From: CAZGYE01 sp964530165
Lineage (GTDB): Bacteria; Planctomycetota; Planctomycetia; Planctomycetales; Planctomycetaceae
Direction of reading: 5' to 3'
Length of the DNA: 39,101 nucleotides
Assembly: GCA_964530165.1 (NCBI GenBank)
Contig: CAZGYE010000011.1
Span: 1 to 39,101 of the forward strand
Positions 8,350 through 16,404 of this stretch are shown one piece after another; within the stretch, counting starts at the first letter, position 1, and each line of letters opens with the position of its first letter. The translations under genes were made by a program, and so were the position numbers. A model generated the notes under the pieces. The model was not told the DNA's origin. It worked only from the letters and a program-made list of their open reading frames with translations, and did no database searches.

Positions 8350-8550
8350 AACTCGGACAAGAACGTTACCAGTCACCCAATCCATGAGGAATGGTTCCCA
8401 AGATGAGTCAAAACGCCGAGAAATCGACCGTCCGGAGACGAGTGCCGAGCAATCGGCCGCGCGAACGCCCTCTGCCTGGCTCTGGCAGGTTGTAACAATC
8501 GCCGCTCGCTGTTGACAATATTACAAAACTTCAGGCATGGAGGCCGAAGT

Positions 8551-9855
8551 ATGACGACCTTTTCGGTGATTCTGGTCTCTGCCGCCGCGTTGAACGCGGC
8601 AGGGGACAACGTTCTGCTCGACTTCTCTGCAACGTGGTGCGGCCCCTGCCAGCAGATGAGTCCGATCGTCTCCCGGCTCAAGCGGCAGGGATACCCGATC
8701 CGCAAAGTCGATGTCGATCGCGAACCGGCATTGGCCCGCAAGTACGGGATCGGCAGCATTCCCGCTTTCGTCTTGGTGGTGCAGGGCAAGGAAGTCGCTC
8801 GAATCGAGGGCATGACATCCGAGAGTCGACTCAGAAGCCTGCTTGCCAAAATACCGCGGCCGTCTGAACCGGCCAAGCAGCCGCCGATTCCGCGCGAGAA
8901 ACCGGTCATCCGCGCGAAACACGATAGCCGCGAGCCGGCAGCGACGGCGGCGACCCTCGTTGATCCGCTTGCCGCCAGCGTCCGGATTCGGGTGAGGAAC
9001 GAGGGTGGGGCCAATTTCGGTTCGGGAACCGTCATCGACAGCCGGCCGGGACGGACGATCGTGTTGACCTGCGGTCACATTTTTCGCGGCCTCAGACAGG
9101 GCGCGACGACCGAGGTCGACGTGTTTACTGGTGGACGGCACGAAACGTTCGTCGGGAACGTGGTCCTTTACGACACCCTGTCCGATGTCGGTCTGTGCGC
9201 CATCCCGACGGATACCACACTGCCGGTCTCCCAAGTCGCCGCGACAACGGCCCGCGTGGCAAAAGGCGACCACGTGTTTAGTATCGGCTGCGGTGGCGGC
9301 GACCCGCCGACCAAGCAGCAATTGCGGGTGACGGCGTTAAACCGGTATCTCGGTCCCGACAACATTGAGTGTTCAGGTGTTCCAGAGGAGGGGCGCTCGG
9401 GCGGGGGTCTGTTCAACCGGTCCGGCGAAGTGGTCGGCGTGTGCATCGCGGCCGATCTGCGGGACCGCCGCGGTTTGTATGCCGGGCTGAGCACGATCCA
9501 CAAACTACTGGATCAAGCGAAGCTGTCGCAGCTCCATCAGCAACCTGCTTCGCTGGCGAAGTCACTCGCCCGGTCGGACGAACCGAGAACCGAACTTGCG
9601 GCAGGCAGTTCGGCTAGTGAAGCGGAAGTCGTGTGCATCATTCGCCCGCTCGACAACCCGCAAGCGGCCAGCCGTGTGGTGATCATCAACCGAGCGAGTC
9701 CCAAGTTCGTCGCGTACCTGACCCGTGAGATCCAGAGCCAGCCACAACCGGTCATGCACTCGGTCAGATTCTCCGCGTTGTCGCGCGCCGGCGCGCGTCA
9801 TCACGCACACCCACGACGGCCGCAACGTTACCAGCGTTCGGCGGAATCGCGGTAA
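8551..9855 (+). CDS. Thioredoxin-trypsin fusion protein
   Basis: A 434-residue two-domain protein. Residues 1-110 form a thioredoxin fold with the active site WCGPC at about 28-32 and the cis-proline region (GIGSIPAFVLV) near 70. A Pro/Arg/Lys-rich linker (about 110-140) leads to a trypsin-like (S1) protease with a complete apparent triad: His176 in LTCGH, Asp212 in LSDVGLC, and Ser283 in GRSGGGLF. The last 80 residues (after about 350) are low in hydrophobics and not recognised. The N-terminus is hydrophobic but has no clear cleavage site, so export is uncertain. The ATG at 8551 follows a strong GGAGG; the frame opens 39 bases earlier. Neighbours do not reveal its job; a thiol-controlled or oxidative-stress protease is speculation. 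Confidence 0.85.
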   Translation: MTTFSVILVSAAALNAAGDNVLLDFSATWCGPCQQMSPIVSRLKRQGYPIRKVDVDREPALARKYGIGSIPAFVLVVQGKEVARIEGMTSESRLRSLLAKIPRPSEPAKQPPIPREKPVIRAKHDSREPAATAATLVDPLAASVRIRVRNEGGANFGSGTVIDSRPGRTIVLTCGHIFRGLRQGATTEVDVFTGGRHETFVGNVVLYDTLSDVGLCAIPTDTTLPVSQVAATTARVAKGDHVFSIGCGGGDPPTKQQLRVTALNRYLGPDNIECSGVPEEGRSGGGLFNRSGEVVGVCIAADLRDRRGLYAGLSTIHKLLDQAKLSQLHQQPASLAKSLARSDEPRTELAAGSSASEAEVVCIIRPLDNPQAASRVVIINRASPKFVAYLTREIQSQPQPVMHSVRFSALSRAGARHHAHPRRPQRYQRSAESR

Positions 9856-10008
9856 CGGTCTTGCGGAAAGTGTCTGTTTCCACTAAGGTCTGCGATCCAA
9901 TTCCGGACCGCTGGGTCCGCTCCTCTCGTGGGCGGTCACTCGGCCGGTTCGTAACTCCTCTCTCGCGGAACATCTCATCGTACCTCTGGTTGCCGGAAGG
10001 AAGTAGGC

Positions 10009-11838
10009 ATGGGACGATTTTGCGTCCTTCTGTGGGGGATCGTGGTGTCGGCTAGCCTGATGGGGGGTTGTGGCGCGCCGCCGAAAGGGAACTGGTTCGC
10101 CCGGTCTGCCAGCCGCGGCACGAAAACGGTCCGTTCCGCTGAGAAAACGGCCGTTAGAAACCCGATTCAGCCAACCGGCCTCGATAGCACAGGGGGCGTC
10201 AAGGGTTCCACCAACACGATGCCGGTAGCCGGGCCCGATCGTGAGCGGGCCATTGACCACGATTCCGAGACGATGAGATTCATCGCGCAGGAACTAAGCG
10301 ACGCGACTCCCGAAGAACGGGAAGAGTGGTATCAGAACTTGAGACAGCTCGACCCGTATTGGGTCCGTCAAACGCTGAGAAGCAGGCGGCTGATGATCAA
10401 GATGAGGCAAAGGGCCCAGCAGCGGCAGCAGATCGCCGGCGGCTCGGCGCCCAATGTGAACGGAGTCGTCGCCGTTTCCGGCGTTCAGAACCCCTCGGCG
10501 ATGAATGGCGCCGCGGGGTTTGGGCGTCCGGCTGGATCACCTTGGGGCCCGTCACCGTTTTCGGATCCAGCGCAAAGGACCGTGGCATACCGTTCCGGTC
10601 CGGCAGCAGAGTGGAATCAACCCAACGCCCCGCTTTCGAGAGACCAGATGGGGCGGGCCGGCTACCCATTGAACCGGGCAAACGGATGGCAGAATTCCGT
10701 CAGCGGTTTCGCACCAAACGATCGTGGAACTCTGGGCAATCGAGCGACACAAGACCCGCGTTTCCAACAAGCGGCCCGAAGCGCCTTCAACACGCCGGCT
10801 GCGAACGGCACGGGTGGCTTTGGGCACCGCGCGCCCGGCGCGCAAAACGTTGCGACCGGTGGGTCGAATCCGGTACAACTCGGACCAGGCAGGCTCCGCA
10901 GCGCGCCGTGGAGTGGCGCCTCGACAACACCGCTTCAAAACAACCCCTACTCGGCAACGGTGCCGAATCAGGAGCCTCCGCCTGTCGCGTCATCGTCTTG
11001 GGGCATGCAGCCGCGCAGCCTGCCTGCGACGCCGGCGGATGGTTTCCACGAGAATTCTCCGGCCACGCGCCAGGCCGGACCGATGCACGCGCCTCCGCCG
11101 ACCGGTTCCCCTGGGAAGTGGGACGGCGAGTTGCAGAAACTCATCTTGCTGGCCGAGGCCGAGACGGCCAAGCTCAGCCCCGGGACCACCGAAGTGGAGA
11201 AGGAAGCTTACATCCAGGGACACGTCTACCTGCGCTGGCTGTACCTGATTGCCGGACGGCAGGCCAAGGCGCTGGAAGCCATTCCCGGCCTGGAACCGGC
11301 CGACCAGGAATTCTGGCAACAAATGTTCTGGGCGGTGGCCAACTACTTCGACTCCGACGCAATGCCCGATGACGCCGAGAGGGCCTCACAAACCATCACC
11401 CAGTTGCACTCGGCCATTGGGAGGCTTCAGGAGAACGCGAAACTTGAACTGCGCAACATCACCTTCTGTCACAAGATTTCCAGTTTCGGAAACTACGAAC
11501 GTTTTGACCGCGACGAGTTCAGCCCCGGGCAGCCGGTGCTCATCTATGCCGAAGTCGCCAACTTCAAGAGCGAACCAACAGCCGACGGGCAGTACCGCAC
11601 TCTCTTGCGTTCGACCATCGAAATCTACAAGGCCGGTCCCGGGGGCGGATTGGTCAAACGCGAGGAGTTCCGGGCCACGGAAGATCTTTGCCGCAATCAC
11701 CGCAAAGACTACTTCCACAGCTATCAAATCGACATCCCGCAGCGGATCACGCTCGGCCCACACGTCTTGAAGCTGATCGTCGAAGACCAGCTCAGCCGGA
11801 AGGTGGCCACCTACTCGCTCAAGTTCACGGTGAAATGA
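10009..11838 (+). CDS. Large lipoprotein with low-complexity middle and conserved C-terminal domain
   Basis: A 609-residue protein. The N-terminus (VLLWGIVVSASLMGGC) carries a lipobox ending at Cys21. Residues about 130-370 are rich in Pro, Asn, Gly, Ser and Ala, and are probably disordered. Residues 370-480 are helical (KWDGELQKLILLAEAET and following). The C-terminal part from about residue 480 is a beta-rich domain (FSPGQPVLIYAEVANFKSE, then HSYQIDIPQRITLGPHVLKL). I recognise this arrangement as typical of hypothetical planctomycete surface proteins but cannot name a family. The ribosome site GGAAGGAAG precedes the ATG. It stands alone between the protease fusion and the HD-GYP gene. The 258 bases after it (11839-12096) show nothing clear. 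Confidence 0.75.
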   Translation: MGRFCVLLWGIVVSASLMGGCGAPPKGNWFARSASRGTKTVRSAEKTAVRNPIQPTGLDSTGGVKGSTNTMPVAGPDRERAIDHDSETMRFIAQELSDATPEEREEWYQNLRQLDPYWVRQTLRSRRLMIKMRQRAQQRQQIAGGSAPNVNGVVAVSGVQNPSAMNGAAGFGRPAGSPWGPSPFSDPAQRTVAYRSGPAAEWNQPNAPLSRDQMGRAGYPLNRANGWQNSVSGFAPNDRGTLGNRATQDPRFQQAARSAFNTPAANGTGGFGHRAPGAQNVATGGSNPVQLGPGRLRSAPWSGASTTPLQNNPYSATVPNQEPPPVASSSWGMQPRSLPATPADGFHENSPATRQAGPMHAPPPTGSPGKWDGELQKLILLAEAETAKLSPGTTEVEKEAYIQGHVYLRWLYLIAGRQAKALEAIPGLEPADQEFWQQMFWAVANYFDSDAMPDDAERASQTITQLHSAIGRLQENAKLELRNITFCHKISSFGNYERFDRDEFSPGQPVLIYAEVANFKSEPTADGQYRTLLRSTIEIYKAGPGGGLVKREEFRATEDLCRNHRKDYFHSYQIDIPQRITLGPHVLKLIVEDQLSRKVATYSLKFTVK

Positions 11839-12096
11839 TTCGCTCCCACTGGGCGAAGTCGACAAGCGCGGTCGATCGCATTGTGCGGTTTGTGAGGGTC
11901 CGCCAACGGTTCGTTGCCGCTCGGCCCGCCACAAAATCATCATCTCCGCACCGGGGAAATGCCGGATCGAGACGGAGAATCTTTCTCGAAGCCGCGAAGG
12001 GCAAGTCTGTGAACTAGATTTCATCAGCCGGTGGTTCCAGCCAAAAGTGCGAACCGCTCGGTGAACGACTTCCAGTGGCCTAGACACGGGACCGTT

Positions 12097-13257
12097 ATGG
12101 CAAGAATGCGACGCTGGTCTAAGTTCATTTGCTCCCTGATCGTCGGGCAAGCGCTCTGTTTGGCGTTTGGCTTTTGGATTCACAACCGGTTGGTGATTTC
12201 ATCTGCCGAATGGATCGCCGCGAATTCGGCAAACCAGGCGTCTGGGCGGGACGGCGCACGTCGAAGCGTCCAGGATTCCCAGAGCGGTGTGGCCCCGGCG
12301 GTGAGCGCCAAAACCATCCTGGAGGTCATGCCGTCGGTCGGCAGAATCGTGTGTGTTTGGATTGGCGTTCTGCAAGCCGGCGTGGCCTATCTCGTCCTGT
12401 CTCGCGCTCGCGGCGAGCAATCTCGCTGGGAAATGGAATCAGACGAGCAATCCCTCCAACAGACAAAGGAATTGGTTCAGACGCGGGACGCGGTGATCTT
12501 CGGTCTGGCAAAGCTGGCTGAATCGCGGGACCCGGACACGGGCCACCATCTCGAGCGAATCGCGCTGTACTCGTCTCGCCTGGCCTCGGCGATGCGTCGT
12601 CATCCTCGGCTCAAGAATCAAGTCAGCAATGCGTTTGTGCGGTCGATCGGGATCAGTTCGGCACTGCACGACATCGGAAAGGTGGGCGTCGAAGACGCGA
12701 TCCTGCTGAAACCGGGCAAACTCGACGTCGAGGAACGCTTGAAGATACAGTTACACTCCACCGTCGGCGGCGACTGCATTCGCAACATCGAGCGAAGGCT
12801 GGGAAGCTCAAATTTTCTGAGAATGGCCAGAGAAATCGCGCTATGCCACCACGAGCGCTGGGACGGAACCGGTTATCCAGACGGTCTGGCGGGCGAGGAA
12901 ATTCCGCTGGCGGCGCGGATCGTGGCCATTGCCGACGTTTACGACGCCCTGTCGTGCCGGAGGGTCTACAAACCCGCTTTTCCACACGAGAAGTGCGTGG
13001 CCGTCATCCGCGACGGCGCCGCCAAGCAGTTCGATCCGGACATTGTCGAAATCTTTCTGAGAATCGAGTCGCAGTTCCGCAAAATCGCGCAGCAGTTTCC
13101 AGAGACGAACGATGCCGCCCGAACGTGGCCCGACGTGGCCGAAAACCAAGAACCAGAAAATCGGCTCACGCCCGAGCAAGAGCAGATTCTCGTTTCGACG
13201 GTCGAAGCAAACGTTCCGAAATCTGAAGGTTTGATCAATTCGTCGAGGAATGGATGA
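12097..13257 (+). CDS. Membrane-anchored HD-GYP cyclic di-GMP phosphodiesterase
   Basis: A protein of about 386 residues. Two hydrophobic segments (residues about 10-28 and 86-103) flank a short extracytoplasmic loop. The cytoplasmic part has a short coiled linker and then an HD-GYP domain (about 140-340). Key residues are intact: H191-D192 in LHDIGKVG, H251-H252-E253 followed by WDGTGYPDG, and the ARIVAIADVYDAL segment. HD-GYP proteins hydrolyse cyclic di-GMP to GMP. The ATG at 12097 is used because it places the first membrane span near the N-terminus. The stop overlaps the start of the next gene (ATGA at 13254-13257), so translation is probably coupled. The partner next door is a degenerate version of the same fold. 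Confidence 0.9.
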   Translation: MARMRRWSKFICSLIVGQALCLAFGFWIHNRLVISSAEWIAANSANQASGRDGARRSVQDSQSGVAPAVSAKTILEVMPSVGRIVCVWIGVLQAGVAYLVLSRARGEQSRWEMESDEQSLQQTKELVQTRDAVIFGLAKLAESRDPDTGHHLERIALYSSRLASAMRRHPRLKNQVSNAFVRSIGISSALHDIGKVGVEDAILLKPGKLDVEERLKIQLHSTVGGDCIRNIERRLGSSNFLRMAREIALCHHERWDGTGYPDGLAGEEIPLAARIVAIADVYDALSCRRVYKPAFPHEKCVAVIRDGAAKQFDPDIVEIFLRIESQFRKIAQQFPETNDAARTWPDVAENQEPENRLTPEQEQILVSTVEANVPKSEGLINSSRNG

Positions 13258-14207
13258 TGTCCGCCAAAACCAATCAGCTCCAGCGGTCCCTGGAAATTTT
13301 CCTTGTGTTAGTCGTCGTGGCACTCGCCTGCCTGTTGTTCAAAGTGCCCCGCTACAAAATGGTGGTGTTCAATCTGTTTTACCTGCCGGTCGTGCTTGCG
13401 GCCCTTCATCTGGGACGTTATCGCGCTGGAATTTTGGCGTTTTTCAGCGTCATTTTAGCGTCAGCGGTGGCCGTTCTTGATTTGTCGAGTTTTGCCGCCT
13501 TTACATCGCCGCTTGTGATTGCGCTGGCGGTGACGATCTGGGGAGCAGTCCTGGGCCTGACCGCCATTCTGGTGGGCACGCTCAGCGACGAACGTTCCCT
13601 GAAGATCGTAGAACTCCACGAAAGTTACGTGGGAGTGGTCGAAGTCCTCTCCAAGTATTTGCAGAGCGCAAATCAACACCTGAAAGACCGTTCGAAACGA
13701 ACATCCGATTTGTGCCAAAAGGTCGCCGAAGAAATGAAGCTTTCCGAGAAAGAAATCGACGACATCTGCGTGGCTGCGCTGCTGCAGGACATGGAAAGCA
13801 TTGAGATTACGGCCAAGGTCATCCGAAAGGCCATCGGTGATCTCGGCGACGACGAATTCGAGTCGACACAGCACACGTTTCACGGAACGGACCTCGTCCA
13901 GTCGCTGGGAACCGTGCTCAGAGGGGCGTTCCCGTTGGTGGTCACTCCCAACGGGTCGACTGCCGTGGAAGCGCTGACCGAGAACGCTCCAAGACCGAAT
14001 GAGATTCCCATCGGGGCCCAGGTCATTCGCACCGTGCGCGCCTTCGACGCCCTGATGCATGAAAGCGCGACCCAATTCGATGACGCACAGGCGGTCTTCA
14101 GCGAGCTACAGAACGACGCCGACCACCACCCGGCGGTTCTGGACGCCTTAGAGCGGGTTGTTGCCAGTAGCGGCAGCGGAAAGCAAGCTGTCCTCGTCGG
14201 CTGCTGA
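13254..14207 (+). CDS. Membrane protein with degenerate HD-GYP-like domain
   Basis: A 317-residue protein. Residues 12-105 hold about four membrane spans (LEIFLVLVVVALACLLF, then FNLFYLPVVLAAL, then further spans). The rest (about 115-300) has the helical order of an HD-GYP domain, but the metal-binding residues are gone: LQDMESI replaces LHDIGKI at about 177-183, and VVTPNGSTAVEAL stands where HHExxDGxGYP is expected. The following IGAQVIRTVRAFDAL still matches the ARIVAIADVYDAL segment. It is therefore likely a non-catalytic partner or receptor. The start overlaps the upstream HD-GYP stop by four bases; an ATG at 13257 is also possible. Disorder or pseudogenisation seems unlikely because the frame is intact and the membrane part is well formed. 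Confidence 0.8.
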   Translation: MMSAKTNQLQRSLEIFLVLVVVALACLLFKVPRYKMVVFNLFYLPVVLAALHLGRYRAGILAFFSVILASAVAVLDLSSFAAFTSPLVIALAVTIWGAVLGLTAILVGTLSDERSLKIVELHESYVGVVEVLSKYLQSANQHLKDRSKRTSDLCQKVAEEMKLSEKEIDDICVAALLQDMESIEITAKVIRKAIGDLGDDEFESTQHTFHGTDLVQSLGTVLRGAFPLVVTPNGSTAVEALTENAPRPNEIPIGAQVIRTVRAFDALMHESATQFDDAQAVFSELQNDADHHPAVLDALERVVASSGSGKQAVLVGC

Positions 14208-14329
14208 AGAGAACCTGTTCCACAGCAGACCGCCGACGCCGCAAACTCAACTTGCATTTCAGCGTCACCGCGGGCGATCAAAGCCACGACACGCCCCGCG
14301 CGGCAGCCCCCCCGTCGAGCGGCTCACTG

Positions 14330-14578
14330 CTCACGAGCGTGTTTGGAAAGCCTCTTGTCAGTCCCGGAGGGATGTTCGTTGGTAGCCCTGGGGGTCCGGA
14401 TCGAGTCCATTCTCCCCGAGCCCCAGCGGGGCGATCGAGCGCTGCTGCGACGAACAGCCCACACGTTCTGTCGCCCCGCCGGGGCTACACCGGTGGGTGC
14501 CCCCTCAGACCCAGGGCTCACGCTCTGGGCTACCGCCTTCCGCCCCGACCGGGGCTTTTCAAACACGCTCTCACGAAG
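14330..14578. repeat. REP/BIME-like element with about 23-bp outer inverted repeat
   Basis: The arms 14330-14352 and 14553-14578 are near-reverse complements (core GCGTGTTTGGAAAGCC against GGCTTTTCAAACACGC, one mismatch). Between them are several nested palindromes: CCCCAGCGGGG, CCCCGCCGGGG, and GGTAGCCC paired with GGGCTACC. The whole is about 249 bp with no credible coding frame. It looks like a mobile REP-type or non-autonomous element of the kind scattered in planctomycete and verrucomicrobial genomes. It lies in the 574-base gap 14208-14781; the rest of that gap shows nothing else. Confidence 0.7.
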
Positions 14579-14781
14579 ATGGCCGAGTGACCTGTTATCA
14601 CAGCAAACCTGTGCTTGTGAGACCGTCTGTCACGAAAGTAGCGATTCGTTGTCGCACACATTGACTGGGGATCAACGTGACATACCTTTGCGTGTGGACC
14701 TTTCACGGCATGCCGCCAATCGGTCATCCTTTTCAACACATCCAAACCAGACAACGAAACAGAATCGGAAGGATAGATGGG

Positions 14782-15477
14782 ATGCAACGAACAACCGATA
14801 ATTGTGCAGATGGTACAGGCTCTGCGTCGTTGCCGAGTCAGATCGCATGGCTCAGTCTGTGCCTGTTGGCTGCGGGATGGGGAACGGGGCTCGATCCGAC
14901 TGTCGGGGAACTGTGGAAGATTTGGGGCCTCTTGGGGCTGGTCTCGGCGGCTGGATTGGATGTTGTGTGGCGCACTCGAATGATGCGCAGAAAACGAACG
15001 CAGCAAAGATCGGTTCAGCGGCGCGTCGTGCGGAGTTTGACAAACCTGGCAGCGCAGACTGAGACGAGCACAAGAATCGGTGTTGCCGTGCGTCGCATTG
15101 TCGAAGACCATCAACAACGCGACGGGACGCCGTCGTTGGAACAACGTTGTGACGGGCGGCTGTCTCTCCGGTGCACCGTGCGGGTCACACCTTTGGACGA
15201 CCCGGCGAGCACCTCCGACGGCCTCCACAAGACCACGTTCACCGTTTGCGCTCGGGATATTTCAACCAGCGGCGTCGGCTTGGTGCACAACCAAACCATC
15301 AACAACCGGCACGTGATGTTTACCTTCGATCTGCTTGACAGTGAATCGATTGCACTGGTCGCTCATCTCCAATGGCAACACGTCGAGACAGATGGAAAGT
15401 ACTCCAGCGGTTGGAAATTTGTCGAAGTACGAAATCCCCTCAACTGTCACTTGCAGGAGGCTTTACAAATCGCCTGA
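14782..15477 (+). CDS. Membrane-anchored PilZ-domain protein
   Basis: A protein of about 231 residues. Two hydrophobic segments (residues about 17-35 and 43-60) are followed by a basic stretch and a C-terminal PilZ domain (about 115-220). The PilZ signature is present: an RxxxR-type basic patch (RCDGR) and the DxSxxG motif in ARDISTSGVGL, together with strands such as HVMFTFDLLD. PilZ domains bind cyclic di-GMP. The ATG at 14782 has a GGAAGG ribosome site 9 bases upstream; the frame opens earlier, at 14677, without one. A second PilZ gene follows 25 bases later, so the pair is probably one operon. It lies next to the HD-GYP pair, which fits a shared second messenger. Confidence 0.83.
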   Translation: MQRTTDNCADGTGSASLPSQIAWLSLCLLAAGWGTGLDPTVGELWKIWGLLGLVSAAGLDVVWRTRMMRRKRTQQRSVQRRVVRSLTNLAAQTETSTRIGVAVRRIVEDHQQRDGTPSLEQRCDGRLSLRCTVRVTPLDDPASTSDGLHKTTFTVCARDISTSGVGLVHNQTINNRHVMFTFDLLDSESIALVAHLQWQHVETDGKYSSGWKFVEVRNPLNCHLQEALQIA

Positions 15478-15502
15478 AGAGCTTTTCGTATGAGGAACAA
15501 CT

Positions 15503-15991
15503 ATGGGTGCAGCAACTTCGGAAACTCAAAACGCGCTTCGCGTCTCGGTGTGTCGAAACACGCGAAAGATTCGTGAAGCAGTCCGACGGATCAGGCAAAG
15601 CGAACAAAGTCGGGCCGTTCTCGAATGGGGTGAGCGTCGTGCTTCTTGGCGCATTCCCGTGGAAACAGCGGTTTACTTAACTCCCGTGGTGGTCGAAGGC
15701 AACCATCTGGAAATGTCCAGACGTGATAGTTCCATCATCGCGTATACGAAAGACATCTCTGTTGCCGGAGTGGGTTTTACTCACGATGAACCACTACAAA
15801 CCCAGCACGCGGTTGTCACGTTCGATCTGTTCGATGAGCAGCCACTCTCGCTACTGATGGAGATAACGTGGTCGCGCTATGACAGCGAGTATCCGTACCT
15901 CAGCAGCTACGTGAGCGGCGGCAAGTTCCTGGCCGTGACGGAGACGCCTGAGGACGTCCGTTGTTCACATCCTGTGGACTCCGATTTGTGA
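15503..15991 (+). CDS. Soluble PilZ-domain protein
   Basis: A 162-residue protein with a helical, basic N-terminus (about 1-45) and a PilZ domain (about 46-150). The motifs are RRASWR (RxxxR) and the DxSxxG motif in TKDISVAGVGF, followed by HAVVTFDLFDEQPLSLLMEI. It is closely related to the PilZ domain of the gene 25 bases upstream (compare the aligned VTFDLFD and FTFDLLD strands), so the pair may be a duplication in which one copy kept membrane spans. The ATG has GAGGAAC at a good distance. It is expected to bind cyclic di-GMP in the cytoplasm; the target protein is unknown. Confidence 0.85.
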   Translation: MGAATSETQNALRVSVCRNTRKIREAVRRIRQSEQSRAVLEWGERRASWRIPVETAVYLTPVVVEGNHLEMSRRDSSIIAYTKDISVAGVGFTHDEPLQTQHAVVTFDLFDEQPLSLLMEITWSRYDSEYPYLSSYVSGGKFLAVTETPEDVRCSHPVDSDL

Positions 15992-16150
15992 ACTCACTGG
16001 ACAAAACCGAGTCGACCGACTAAAAACCTGGAGGCTGGATTGACGCAATGTGTGAGCCCTGTTCGGAACACACTGTTGACCGTTGAAGAGTGCAATGTCA
16101 AATCTCACAAACGCAGCCGCGTCCTTGGCGACTTGGCGGTGAATGATCCA

Positions 16151-16366
16151 GGCTAGGCCCAATACCGTTTAACGAAGCATAACTCCAATGCACTCATTCG
16201 CTTTCGTGAAGCTGAGGGAAAGGTGTGGCTGGGGCTGAGTCCGCGAAGCCCCAGATCTTACGGTGATCGACTCCCTGGGGCATCGAAGACTCTGACCCAG
16301 CCACCCATCACAAATCGTTTGCACATTTCCACATAGGCTTCGTTGAACGGTATTGGGGCTAGGCCC
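16151..16366. mobile_element. MITE-like element with inverted ends and duplicated target
   Basis: A stretch of about 198 bp (16159-16356) has inverted ends: CCAATACCGTTTAACGAAGC at the left and its reverse complement with one mismatch at the right (16337-16356). It is flanked by direct repeats: GGCTAGGCCC occurs at 16151-16160 and again at 16357-16366. Because end and target overlap, the duplication could be 4, 8 or 10 bp; an 8-bp duplication gives the best-matching ends. The interior has no transposase and carries a further palindrome (GTGGCTGGG paired with CCCAGCCAC at about 16224-16304). This is the form of a non-autonomous transposable element, inserted upstream of the PocR kinase gene. 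Confidence 0.7.
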
Positions 16367-16404
16367 TTGTCGCGAACACCTGCAGGGAGAAAGGAGTCGC
16401 CGAA

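Noticed and set aside
8512..8540. TTGACA at 8512-8517 as a -35 box for the protease fusion
   Set aside because: No acceptable -10 hexamer at 16-18 bases downstream, and it would lie too close to the start codon.
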